DNA of 64,000 nucleotides from Nephrocerus scutellatus (Eukaryota; Arthropoda; Insecta; Diptera; Pipunculidae). How positions within the stretch are numbered: position 1 is the stretch's first letter; each line of letters opens with the position of its first letter. The DNA lies in contig OX352762.1 in the NCBI GenBank assembly GCA_947095585.1, positions 95,578,249-95,642,248 on the forward strand. The letters are read 5' to 3'. The notes below the pieces were generated by a model that did not search any database, was not told the origin of the DNA, and worked only from the letters and a program-made list of their open reading frames with translations. Below, piece by piece: positions 45,891 to 56,915 of this stretch. The translations under genes and the position numbers were made by a program.

Positions 45891-47030
45891 CTGTGCTTCA
45901 TGTCAAGAGGAGGATGGCTCTTTGCTCCACATTTGTGAACCTCTCGTTCTAGTCTATCAGTGATGGCTTGATACTCTGAGCATATTTTGCCATCGCTTTA
46001 TACAATCTGGCAGACTCTGTAGTATTGGTTACTACCTCACAAAAGTTATGAAAACTTCTGCTTTTGGCTATTCTCACTGCTGTATTATATGCTGTGAGAA
46101 CTCTTCTGTATTGTTGCCAAGTGTGTTTTGAAAATGTTCTTACCCGCTTACGAAGGGCTGACAGCTCTACGGTTCACCATGGAGCTTCATTGCTCACTTT
46201 TGGAGAGTTTACCGAGCAATTCGATTCATATGATTCGTCGATTGCCCTATTCATTTCAATTGCTGCATATTCCAGCTCGTATGCCTGACGATGATGTAGG
46301 CCCGTGGGACATCGTAGCCTACATCATATATCACCTTTGCATCTGTGCTAGACATACCACGAAAATTTCCCCTGTAGCACCAGGTTTCTTGGACAATACT
46401 AGATGTTGGCTGGTAAACATTCTAGCCGCAACTGCTACTGTCCCTTTAGCATTGTAGGTGTTCACCTGGGCTATACTTGTGCTGGTCACGCCGTCTCTTT
46501 TTCTGGTGGGGAGGACACCTCCACCATCTCTATTTCGAGGTGTTGGACCTACTCTAGCAGCTCGTCTTCTTCTAAAAGTCAGATTGCCTTCAACTCCTCT
46601 AGTGCGATATGCGGTTCTCCTTCCGTGACTGCCATCACACTCCTCCCATTAGGGGGCCCACTGATGCTGAAGCGGTAGGATCTTCTGCCCCTTCTTCGCC
46701 TTTGGACCCTATTTCTTCCTCAGGCCACTCACTGATATTTTGCCATATCGTTATCTAATTGGGTGACCCACTGACTTGATCGTGTCACGGCTTCTGAAAG
46801 CTGATCACGTTCCATTGCTCTGTGTGGAGCCCCCTTCCAAGTGGAAAGAGTCTGATCATGCTCCTTTAGCGGCTTTTTATCATCAAAACAAATCACCGGA
46901 TCATTCCCGGTCTGAAGTCGAAGTCAATTTTGATTTGCCAGCTTCCACCAGAGTCGCCAGCTCTTCTTGTACTAGGGTCTCCTCAGGATCATACTCCACG
47001 AAGATGGCTACCTTCGCACTTTGCTAATGA
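45890..47030 (-). pseudogene. LOA/R1-like LINE: ORF1 end, endonuclease with internal deletion
   Basis: Minus strand. The upper part (47030-46480) is decayed ORF1-like sequence with an Arg-rich patch (RRRRAARVGPTPRNRDGG). Next comes the endonuclease N-terminus, readable across frames as AARMFTSQHLVL, then EPWCYRGNFRGMSSTDAK and VPRAYIIV (about 46430-46290). A deletion removes the catalytic middle and joins to AYELEYAAIEMNRAIDESYE, NEAPWWTVELSALRKRV, TWQQYRRVLTAYNTAVRI and AKSRSFHNFCEVVTNTTESA (to about 45970), the linker before the RT. The plus-strand frames over this region are antisense shadows. It abuts the gypsy integrase at 45890. Confidence 0.75.
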
Positions 47031-48065
47031 GCACTTCTAAAACTTTTCCAATATAATACATGGACCACAGAGCGTTCTAAACCAGCGTAGTAGAGAACGC
47101 ACTTGTCTAAAATTGCGTGCACAAGTGCTGGTTGACATGCAAGGAATATTTGTGAAGTATTAGGAGTCAGTTAGCAAAGGTGCATACTAATTGGAGCGGC
47201 ATGTTAGTTGAGATCCAAATTCACCCCGAAGAGTAGCCTTAGTAAGAAAGTTTATCTTTTGTTTTGTATAATAGCAGTAGCTTCAATTTTTCCTTCCTTA
47301 TTCCTATACTCTCTTTAATATTATTCTTGAGTAAATATTCATCGCATTTTAAATTTTCCTGTTTCTGTAACTTTTTTGTTGTTTGTCCGGCTACTTTGTA
47401 CACATATTTGTTAATTAAAAGAAACATTTTTACTCTCTGTTTTGGCCTTTTTTTGCAAAGGGAAAATATGTTGGATGTGATTAAAGTTCTTTGACTCGTT
47501 ATTTACATTCAGAATTTAATTAAAATTTCCATTGCGTCATGTCAAGATAAAAGCCAACAAAGAGTAATGAAGATGGGAAAACAAATTATTTCATGAAAAG
47601 TCAAGATAATTTCTTTGTTAGGGCTATTTAGTTGCATTTGGTAAACTGAAACAACATTGCACAAGATTATGTAGGCAGCCGCTCGTTTTATTTCATACAT
47701 CATTCTAAAAAATTGAAATGTACTTTTTTAATCCTCGTATTTCCCTTCATATTTTTCTCCACATAACTGCAAATAAACATATTTTGAAATTTCTCTTTGT
47801 GGATTGGCTTCAATTTAAAAGAAATCATATAGCAAGTTTTCTGATTTCTTTAAATTAGTCCTATTAGAGATTTAAAATATTTTATCGAACGAAATCATCT
47901 TCACGTGTCAATATGATGAAAAAAAATTCGGAAACACAGTGACTATCAAAAGAATGCAGTGAAGTAGTAGTTTCAAAAGAATGTAGTGATATATACTCAT
48001 ATAACTACTGTATATTCATGCATTTACGAGTACATGTTGACGTGTTTCACATTTATGCGGTAAAT
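47031..48065. other. No gene; one TACGAGTA site
   Basis: AT-rich. TACGAGTA at 48025-48032. Confidence 0.4.
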
Positions 48066-48174
48066 TGTATATATTTACTTGAATATTACCATGAGATTCC
48101 AAACTATTACCAAACTTATATCTTCGTGAAGAGAAGTGGTCAATTCTTTTTATTTGGCACATTTTATATAAATA
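48066..48174. repeat. Direct repeat bracketing a family B insertion, left copy
   Basis: About 109 bp, from TATATATTTACTTGAATATT to GGCACATTTTATATAAATA, repeated at 52395-52503 with two mismatches. The pair encloses the minus-strand RTE at 48425-52394. Confidence 0.9.
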
Positions 48175-48424
48175 CATGTGGCCTTCGAGTTCGTAAAGAA
48201 TTTTGCAAATAAAAACACAACACAAGTTTATTAATTTACAAATAAAAACTATAATTAATCATACACAAAGAAATAACAACAGTTCGCAATTGAATACTGG
48301 ACAGCTTTTCAATGACTACTCTTCCTTAGCTGGTACCTTTACATTCTTGTCAATACTTTGACCAACTTGACTGGTTGAATTATATACAATGAATGAATCT
48401 CTGCGCCTAAACGCCACATATTTA
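48175..48424. other. Non-element DNA between the direct repeat and the RTE tail
   Basis: 250 bp lying 3' of the RTE on the minus strand. Read on that strand it contains AATAAACTTGTGTTGTGTTT near 48222, which resembles a poly(A) signal followed by a GT-rich element. It may be 3'-transduced flank. Confidence 0.4.
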
Positions 48425-50027
48425 TCATCATCATCTAGAATTATTTGGCTCTTAAAAAAAGTCTCTCCACCGGTCCCGAATTCGAGCCGATGTTATCCAG
48501 TTTGGCATCCCTAAACTCTGGACGTCCTGGTCTACGCCATCCTTCCAGCGTAGGTTTGGCCGGCCTCGCTGTCGTGTTCCATAAATCCTACCGCAAAGGA
48601 CTTTCCGAGGAGGAACCTCTTCGCTCATGCGAGCTAGGTGTCCTGCACACCGAAGCCTACCGAGGTTAATTTTCTTCATGATGTCGACATCGCGGTAACA
48701 CTCGCAGACCTCATCATTATAAAGTCTACGGAATCGTCCTTCCTCACATACGGGGCCAACAATTCTCCGTAAGACTTTTCTCTCGAACGCGGCTTAGAGG
48801 TCAGAATGCTTTTTGCTAAGCACCCAAGTCTCGGATCCATATGTAAGTACTGGTATGACCATTGTCCTATATAACAGCTGCTTGGATGTTATGGTTAAGT
48901 TTCCGGATTTGAAGAGTCTTGACAGACTATATAGTAGGCTCTGTTGGCTTCAAGCAACCGTGCGCGTATTTCTGTCTCCATGCTGCTATCGGCTGCTACA
49001 GTTGACGCATGAAAGTTAAATTCGCGCTCCACTAACGATGTCAATATCGTCTGCGTAAGCCAGTATCTGAATGGACTTATAGAGAATTGTTCCTCTCGCC
49101 ATTACGTCAAAGACTCGAATCACTTTCTCCAACGCCAGGTTGAAGAGGACGCAGGCCAGTCCATCTCCTTGTCGGAGCCCGTTATATATGTTGAATGGGC
49201 TTGATAGTGATCCGGATATTTTTACTTGGCTTTTAACATTGGTCATGGTCAACCTACATAGTCATGTCAGTTTTTTGGGATGCCGAATTCTCTCATTGCA
49301 TTATAAAGTTCTACTCTGGCTAAGCTAAGCTATATGCGGCTATAAAGTCTATAAAAAGATGGTGTAGTGAGTTTTGAAACTCTAGACATTTTTCCATCAC
49401 CTGCCTAAGGGTGTAAATCTGATCAATATTGTTGTTAATTTGCCTGGGATGAAGCCACACTGGTATAAACCAACGATCCCTTTAGCGTATTGGGCTATCC
49501 TGTATTGAAGGATAGAGGAGAAAATTTTATACACGGTACTCAACAACGTTATAACACGATAATTGCTGCAGGTTGTGATATCTCCTTTTGTATGAATGGG
49601 GCACAGGATGCCTCTTCGCCAGTCTTCTGGCATCGATTCTTCCTCCCATACTTGCACTATTAGTTCATGAATTGCTTGGTGTATTGCGAGGCCTCCTGTT
49701 TTAATAAGCTCCGCTGGGATACCATCAAGTCTTATTATTTTTTAGCCGATTTATCGCTCTGCTAACTTCGTCTATGCTTGGTGTCGGCAGCATAGCGTGG
49801 TCTTCGGTCATTGGTGTAGCCACCAATTCCTCAGTTAGCAGGCCATTAAGCATCTCTTGAACGTACTCTTCCCATCGCTCTAAGATGCCTTTGAGATTGG
49901 CGATCAGATTACCCTCATTATGTATTATGCAGTATGTACAACGCGGTGTATATTGAGTCATACCGCGGACTCTTTTGTAGAACTTCCGCGCCCGGTGCGG
50001 TCCTTTCGCCGGTGAGCTGTTTTTTCA

Positions 50028-50270
50028 TATCTTTTTTTTCATTTTTTCATTTATTTATAATTTTAAGTATAAGTACAAAAGACTGCGTCTTATAGTTACT
50101 GCATTAAAGCCGATAACGGTGGGTTTCATCGTTTTGCTTAATCTTAAGTATAAGTACAAAAGACAGAGTCTTATAGTGTACACAATTTTTTTAGCTAAAA
50201 AATACTAGTATAAAACTGTGATATAAGCATAACAAACTTAAAATAATAATACTCGATAATGTAGAGAAAT
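50028..50270. other. Patchwork insertion inside the RTE
   Basis: A 42-bp piece of the RTE's own endonuclease (50097-50138, the same as 51982-52024) is sandwiched between two copies of CTTAAGTATAAGTACAAAAG (near 50062 and 50142), each ending GTCTTATAG. A second copy of CGCCGGTGAGCTGTTTTTTC flanks the whole insertion at 50010 and 51215. This looks like templated filler from break repair. Confidence 0.6.
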
Positions 50271-50554
50271 GTAAAGGTTGAAAACAAACTAAAATAAAGA
50301 AAGTATAGGTACAAAAGTTAAAAGAAGGAAAGTGAAGGATGGAGTAATAGCAAGCAGGGTTCATGGGGGAATTATTGCAAAGTATAATGATCGTAGATAG
50401 CCCTCCGGAAGCTTGATGCGTTAGCTATTAATTTTAGAGAAGGAGGCAATGAGTTCCACAGTTGGGTGGCATGAACTGCCTGGTGGAGGAACTGCCTTAG
50501 GGAATTAAATTATATTTCGGAATAATAAGAGAGCTATTCCTAGAGGAGCTCTTT

Positions 50555-51175
50555 ATTTTTTTTTTTTTTTTTAAATCCATTTATTTAATTATCATAAATC
50601 TTAAGTACTATTGTTTGTAATAAATAAATAACTTACTGACTATTTTTATTAAAAACTAGTAAAATTACCTAAGAGGGCTTACACTACTTTCAATATTATT
50701 ATTTCAATTGGTTAGATTTAACAATTATTTTTTTTATTTATTTCTTTTGAAATTATTTATTATATTGAAATTATAAAGAACAAAAATTTGGTAAAAATTC
50801 TTCCGCCATATTTATATTTATAAGATAAAAAAGAAAAAAAAGAAAACTTAAACTACTAAAAAACTAATTAAAACTATTTAAAACTAATTAAAATACATAA
50901 ATAGACTTAAAAACTAATTCCCTACAGTTAGCGGTTAGGGTTAAATTTCGGCCACACTCCAGTCAAGCCACCAGTATTTTCTTTTATCTAAGTGCCTGTT
51001 GTCTGCTAGGTCTTTTTCAGGCACGCTACGACAGTATCTCCAGATATCATTTGCAGCCCCATTGGCAAACAATGCATGTGGAATTCTTTTGTCAGTGGCC
51101 CTTCTAGCAACATGGTATATTATAGGAACGTTGCATGAATCTGACAAGTGGCCTGGTTCTTGCTCTCTGTACTGT
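50555..51175 (-). pseudogene. Poly(A)-tailed 3' fragment of an unidentified transcript or element
   Basis: Minus-strand frame 51147-50941 (68 codons) with HVARRATDKRIPHALFANG, ANDIWRYCRSVPEKDLAD and KYWWLDWSVAEI before a stop. An AT-rich 3' UTR of about 370 nt follows and ends in a poly(A) run (seen as T at 50559-50572). Absence of introns, 5' truncation and the tail suggest insertion by retrotransposition, either of a host mRNA or of a LINE. I do not recognise the protein. Confidence 0.45.
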
Positions 51176-52394
51176 TCTAGTTCACGGACGAGATTCTTCT
51201 CTCAGGCTGCTTTCTTTCGCCGGTGAACTGTTTTTTCATATCTTCTGAGCTCTTTATATTCATATTCGTGTGCCCGTGTTCTATTATATTGTTGCATTGC
51301 TCGGGACGCAACATTCTTACGTTCAGTCGCTATTCTTAAGGAATGTCAATTTCTCTTCTACGCCCGATATCTCAGCCCCAGGACTTACTCTTCCTGCATT
51401 TAGGGCGAGTCCTATCGCTTGACCGTAGTTGTTTTTGGTCTCTTCGTTGCGAAGGGCAGCCGTGTTGACTTGAATCCGGTTCGCGGATGCTGTCTTTCTT
51501 GATGATGCAAACTGCACTCGGAGCACCATACAAACAAGATAGTGGTCCGAGTCGACGTTGACACCTCGGTACGTTTGAACCGTCATCAGATTCGGGTTAT
51601 GGCGGCGGTCATCAACACGTGGTCTATCTGGTTGCGAGTGGCTCCATCAGGAGATACTTTGTGGCTTTGGTAATAGCTTTGTAGATATTTTTACGCGCAA
51701 TCCATGTACTCGCAATGACCAAATTATTGCTTGCTGCCATCTCTATGACTCGGTGTTCATTGTCATTAGTGTTCTCGTGTTAGTTATGGGTGCCAATTTT
51801 GGCATTCATATCCTCAGAATGATTTTTACGTTATACTGAGGACAGGCATGGAGTTCCCGTTCGACTGATTCAAAGAATTCTTCTTTTTAATCATCTGGGG
51901 AATCCTCTGTAGGTGCGTGAACGTTTATGAGGCTTATGTTTTTAAATTTGCCCCGCACGCGAAGGGTGCATAACCGTTCATTTACTGCATTAAAGCCGAT
52001 AACGGTGGGTTTCATCGTTTTGCTGACTAGAAACCCCACCCCGAGCACATGGTGTCTTGCATGACAGCTGTAATACATGTCATATTCTGATTTTTGTAAG
52101 AAACCATTCCACGTCCATCGCATCTCCTGAATTGCTGTTATGTCAGCATTTTATTTGGACAGGCTGTTGTGCAGCTCGAGCTCTATACAGTTAGCGTACG
52201 TTCCAGGAGAAAATTCTTAAATCGTTTAACCGTTTTCGTTGTCGTGGTCGTCTTCGTTCATCAGTGTATCCGAGGCTGATTTTGGGATACGTAATATGGT
52301 TTTTCACGGGCGAGGTTATTGGCCTCGCGCCAACTTACTTTAAAGGGACTAGCCCGATCATTTCGCTTTTCCTGTACTAGAGGAAAGTTACCAT

Positions 52395-52503
52395 TGTATA
52401 TATTTACTTGAATAGTACCATGAGATTCCAAACTATTACCAAACTTATATCCTCGTGAAGAGAAGTGGTCAATTCTTTTTATTTGGCACATTTTATATAA
52501 ATA
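52395..52503. repeat. Direct repeat bracketing a family B insertion, right copy
   Basis: Partner of 48066-48174 (two substitutions). Confidence 0.9.
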
Positions 52504-52742
52504 TTCACTTAATATATTGTAACGACATTTAAGCTTTCGAATTTCGAAGAAAAAACGTCACATTTGAAATGCTCTGGAAATTTCCCAGGTTTTAAAATAT
52601 TTGTATTTTTCCTTCTATTAGGAAAAAAGAAGGGGTTTGGTTTTACGCATTAGTTTATTTGGAACTGAATCTGAATCACCTCTAGAGTATTTTTTATTAT
52701 AACAAGATTTAATAATATTATACAACTGGGAGCTAGTAGTAG

Positions 52743-53093
52743 CTCAAAAAGTGCTTAAGGAGGATACAGAGAATAGGATGGCCGGACATTATCACCAATC
52801 AAGACCTGTGGAGAGTAACGCAGCAGGAAGCAATCGCGATCACCATTAGACGAAGAAAATGGAGCTGGATTGGCCATACTTCAAGAAAGCCAGCGGACGA
52901 TATTACGAAACTAGCGCTCGACTGGAATCCACAAGGAAGCCGCCGAGTTGGACGTCCTAGCAAGACATGGAAAAGGACGTTTGAAGAGGAAGCAAGATCC
53001 CAGGGGACAAAGTGGCGTCTCTTGAAACTGCAGGCGATAAATCAAGTTCGTTGGCGGGCATTTGTAAAAGCCCTATGCTCCCCCGTGGAGTAA
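52743..53093 (+). pseudogene. RTE-like C-terminal frame, 5' truncated (family D relative)
   Basis: Open frame from the codon after a TAG at 52740 to TAA at 53091-53093, without an ATG. It reads RRIQRIGWPDIITNQDLW, AITIRRRKWSWIGHTSRKPA, LALDWNPQGSRRVGRPSKTW, FEEEARSQGTKWRLL and NQVRWRAFVKALCSP. This is the C-terminal domain of RTE pols (W-WIGH-LRK, WNPQG-R--GRP--TW). It aligns in order with family D (FWPNRI, RRRK-Q-IGHT), yet is intact and clearly diverged, so it is a different, better preserved subfamily. Confidence 0.85.
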
Positions 53094-53875
53094 AAGAAAG
53101 GAAATTTATTGTTGAAGATGTTAAAGAATGGGTTAAAATTCTGTAAAATTAAAAATTGTTCGTTTGAAACTATTGATACTTGTCATTGTAATTTCTGTTT
53201 CTGGTTTTTTTGAAGTAAAATGTTTCAAAAACTATTTATTATTTTTTATTCAAGTATACGAGTATATAAATGCACAATCCCCTTTTTTATAAAATGCCAA
53301 CCTAAACTATGCACCTAGAAGCTCTTTAGAGAACCTCTTCGAAAACAAAGAGTCTCAACGCTCGAGACACCCTTTAAAATCAGATTCGAAGAATTCTATT
53401 ATAAGAAACAAATTTACTTTTTGCTCTAATAAAAATTTCCATTAGGGGAGAACCCAGCCGTCTGCCTTATACTTGCTCAGTTATGCACGCATGGTACACA
53501 CGCAAATTTTTTATTCTCAAACTGTGAAATACGAGTATCAAAATTTTAAATACGAGTATCATATACAATATACTAATTGAAGTAATTGAAACATTTAACT
53601 ACAAATTGAGAAATATGTTTGTTGTAAAATCAATTGACATTAAATTAAATAACGCCGCCTAGGGGACCGTTCATATAATGGGTGGTTTTGGCTCGTAATC
53701 CCATAATTAGCGAGTTTTTAAACTTCCTATACTCATAACGAAATATTCAATTGTAGGAAGAACTGAAACGCATATAAGCACGATTTGATGTTAAACTGAA
53801 CAAATTATGTAAAATCATTAACTACTCGCGATGGCTCCCTTACCACACAGTAAGGATTATAATAAAGCAGTCCTT
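53094..53875. other. No gene; three TACGAGTA sites
   Basis: TACGAGTA at 53257-53264, 53530-53537 and 53551-53558; the last two lie 21 bp apart. Otherwise AT-rich. Confidence 0.4.
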
Positions 53876-54356
53876 ACAAAAAACCCATAAAAATTTAAAC
53901 CTTTCATGTAAATTCTTTAAAAAGAGATACATATGTGCGCACCGGGCCAGTTTTGAAAAAATTTATATGGGCACCCCTCCAAAGTTTTACAAAATTTTTG
54001 TTTGTTGTTTTGTTTTGGGCACTCATTCACTAATTTGGGCTAATTTTTAAAGAAATTATATGGGCACCCTCGGGCCTCAGAGCCCATTCACTCAAAAAAT
54101 GTTACAAAAAATTTTCTCCATCGCAGATACACATATTTTTAAAGTTTGAACAAAATCGGATTAATTTTTAAAAAAATTATATGGGAACCCCCGCCACCCC
54201 GAAGTTTCGATTTAAATTTTAATAGAAAGTGTTGTCATCGGAAATACACAAGTGTACAAAGTTTCAATTAAATCGGGCTTTGGGAAGTGGGTTAAAAATT
54301 AATCGCAAGATTCCATAACAAACAGACAAACACATGGGCAGGCGAAGTGAATATAG
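53876..54356 (+). repeat. Composite repeat family C, copy 10
   Basis: Left block AAACCCATAAAAATTTAAAC, three monomers, then GGGAAGTGGGTTAAAAATTA and ACATGGGCAGGCGAAGTGAA. It forms a head-to-head-like inverted pair with the next copy, about 95 bp away. Confidence 0.75.
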
Positions 54357-54451
54357 GTAACAATCTAACTATGTTCCTTCTATCCGAAGTTGTTATATAA
54401 AACTCACTAACTTCAGCTTCAACTTCGGTCAAGTATTTTGAATTGAAATTG

Positions 54452-54942
54452 AATTTTTTAAATTCTCTATATTAAATTCGCGTGCACGTGGCTGGCTGGC
54501 TGGCTGGCTGGCTGGTCAGATTTTCTGATCAATTTTTAGCCCACTTCCCATGGCCCGATTTTATTGAAATTTTGCACACATGTATATTTCCGGTGACAAT
54601 ACTTTCTATTAAAATTTGAGGCCCCTCGGACCTCGGGTTCGGGGGGCTCCCATACAAATATTTTACAAAATTTACCCGATTTTCTTCAAATTTTGTAAAA
54701 ATTTGGAGCGATCGGCCCCTTGGGGACCCCAATATACAATTTTTAAATATCGCTATATCGCATCAGATCACGGCAAAGTCTGAGCTCTGTGCTTTGTAAG
54801 CAGCGCTGTTCACTGCCGCTGCGTAATTTGGTGGATGATTTTGCCACAAGACGAGCACGCAGTGTGTGTGTGTGTGTATCTCCGATTAGAGAATTTACAA
54901 GAAAAATTTTAATTTTTATGGGTTGTTTTTTTATAAAAGTAT
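54452..54942 (-). repeat. Composite repeat family C, copy 11
   Basis: Full reverse copy: TTTAAATTCTCTATATTAAA at the left, (GGCT)n at 54485-54513, one full monomer, core with GCATCAGATCACGGCAAAG, a (GT)n run near 54860-54876 and the left block AAATTTTAATTTTTATGGGT at the right end. The variable simple repeats inside fixed ends support a DINE/HINE-like organisation. Confidence 0.8.
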
Positions 54943-55673
54943 GTTCTAATTTTTGTAATATGTACCAAGCATCAAAGTTAAGAAAACACTTTTTAAAATA
55001 GTGTTCCATTATATATAGAGAGACGAGTTAATATTTATTTTATTTATTGCAGCTATGGCAGCTATCTTAAGTAAATTTGCTAAGTATACAAAAACATTCG
55101 TATACAAGGGAATACATTTAGACTCGTTTATGCCTTACCTCATCGGGTAGAGAGAATTTAATATTGCGTCGATTCGTATTTAGGTTTGAGTTTCAGGAAC
55201 TATTAATATTGGAGGAGCTTTGAACATTTAATTTTAATCGCTCAGCCCTATCGCCCGGGTACAGTGCGCATTATCTTTTACGATGATTATAAATTCTAGG
55301 AATGCACGTGAACACAACCTGTTTACCTATTCAACTGTATGCTGGCTGTGAAATGCACATACATCTCTCAGTATATCATTGAATTTGATTGAATTTTCGA
55401 ATGTGTTTTAACGAAATTGTTGCCATTTAGGGATAAAACGTTTCAGTAGCTAATGTTAAAATTGTTGTTCGGCGCCAGCGTTAATGAACTTCGATTTAAA
55501 GATAATATATAGTTAATATTTGTTTAAATGGGCATTCGATATTGAATGCGATTTTCAAGAAAAGCAGAACACTTAGATAATTACATTGGATATATCCTAA
55601 TGTAATGTAAACATCGATGTGATCAATATATTTACGCCCGTGGTTTAGGTTTTGTAAGTGAAACTACTTTTTT
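54943..55673. other. No feature recognised
   Basis: AT-rich; no gene or repeat assigned. Confidence 0.4.
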
Positions 55674-55976
55674 CCACGACCATAGACGAAAGTTACTGTT
55701 TCCTATACGATATAACCTACCCTCGAAAGTAGTCATTATCGACATTAGTGTGTTAACATAGAAAATACTTTTGTTTTTTACTGCAGTCTCAGCGAACACA
55801 CATTCCCACAGTAGTTTTGCATTGCGCATGATGAGCCGTTTAGCAGCGAAATTGTTTTGTTTGTGTGAAAAATAGCGTACATTACTCGCTGAAAAGTGCT
55901 TATCGTGCGAGTTAGAAACATGAGGCGGTAGCCGAGTGCGGCCATCTAACGTCCACTTACCTCGCTCGTTATATAA
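55674..55976 (+). repeat. Dispersed repeat family A, copy 5
   Basis: CCATAGACGAAAGTTACTGT at the left and GTCCACTTACCTCGCTCGTT at the right. On the minus strand the shared frame is open from one side of the repeat to the other within 55632-56006. Confidence 0.75.
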
Positions 55977-56094
55977 ATCATATATTATATCGGCGGTGAG
56001 GCACAAATTTAGTACGGTATCAAAAATAATTTTGTCTTAAAATTTTGAGTTATTATGTTGTGTTTCGATTTTGTGTTAAATTTTTGAATTCTTG

Positions 56095-56915
56095 TAACTA
56101 AGTCATATCTCAAGCGATTTTTATTAAATTCGGTATGCAGGACGATAAGATGCGACTATAAGACTTGTTCCTATGGAAATTCTGGAATACGGTCATTAGG
56201 GACTGGAATTTCGGGAACTATACCGTTTCACCAGCGATTTCTAAGAAATTCGGTATTTATGACTTAGGTGCGACTATAAAACTTGTTCCTATGGAAATTC
56301 TGGTCAGTAGGGAACAGAATTTCGGGTACTAAGCCACTTCTCATTTGTATGAAATTTGGTATGTATGATAAATATGCTACTTTAATATTTGTTCCAATGG
56401 AAAATCAAGGAAATGGTCATTAAGGTCTGGAATTTTGGGAACCAAGCCATTTCTCGAACGATTTGTATGAAATTTGGTATGGCCTCTTGGGTGTCTTTAA
56501 GGGTTCTTTTGAGGGGTCTTTTGGGGGGTCTTTTGGGAATCTTTTGAGTGTATTTTAGGGGTCTTTTGAGGGTCTTTTGAAGGTCTTTGGAAAGTCTTTT
56601 GTGGGTCTTTTAATGGTCTTTTTAGGGTCGTTAGGGGGTTTTATGCGTCTTTTAAGGGTCTTTTTGTGGTCTTATGGGGAGTTTTTTGAAGAGTCTTTTA
56701 AGGGTATTTTTGTAGTATTTTGTAGAATCTTTTGAGTGTATTTCGTAGATATTTTGGGTGTCTTTTGAGGGTCTTTTGCAGGTCTTTTAGTGTACTTTTG
56801 TGTCTTTTAGGGAGTTTTTTTTATGATTTTTTGGGGGTCTTGAAGGTCTTGGGGATGTTTTGCCCTAAAACATCACTGACACCGCGCGCTAAGGTTACAC
56901 GCACTATTTTTTTTA
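56095..56915 (-). repeat. Minisatellite family H, copy 3
   Basis: Reverse orientation: four monomers of about 110 bp (TATCTCAAGCGATTTTTATT, GAATTTCGGGAACTATACC), then about 30 units of GGGTCTTTTGAGG type (56480-56860), then the boundary CACCGCGCGCTAAGGTTACA as in copy 2. Confidence 0.85.

Larger units (their letters stand above)
48425..52394 (-). mobile_element. RTE-like LINE family B, most complete copy, interrupted
   Basis: 5' to 3' on the minus strand: 5' end CCCTTTAAAGTAAGTTGGCG near 52355; endonuclease frame 52123-51887 (NEKW-type catalytic MRWTWNGFLQKS, GVGFLVSK, INVHAPTED); decayed NQIDHV and SDHYLVCMV (51586-51323); an insertion at 50028-51175; pre-RT frame 49961-49725; RT fingers 49657-49397 (VWEEESMPEDWRRGILCPIH, CGFIPGK); RT palm frame 49252-49016 (YNGLRQGDGLACVLFNLALE and intact YADDIDIV); and C-terminus 48679-48452 (GRLRCAGHLARMS, LRWKDGVDQDVQSLGMPNWI). 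Tail (GAT)n at 48427-48437. It is the only family B copy here in which almost every domain is present, but it carries frameshifts throughout. Confidence 0.9.

Noticed and set aside
46064..47027. Plus-strand frames of 74-109 codons
   Set aside because: Antisense to the LOA-like LINE relic, whose motifs read on the minus strand.
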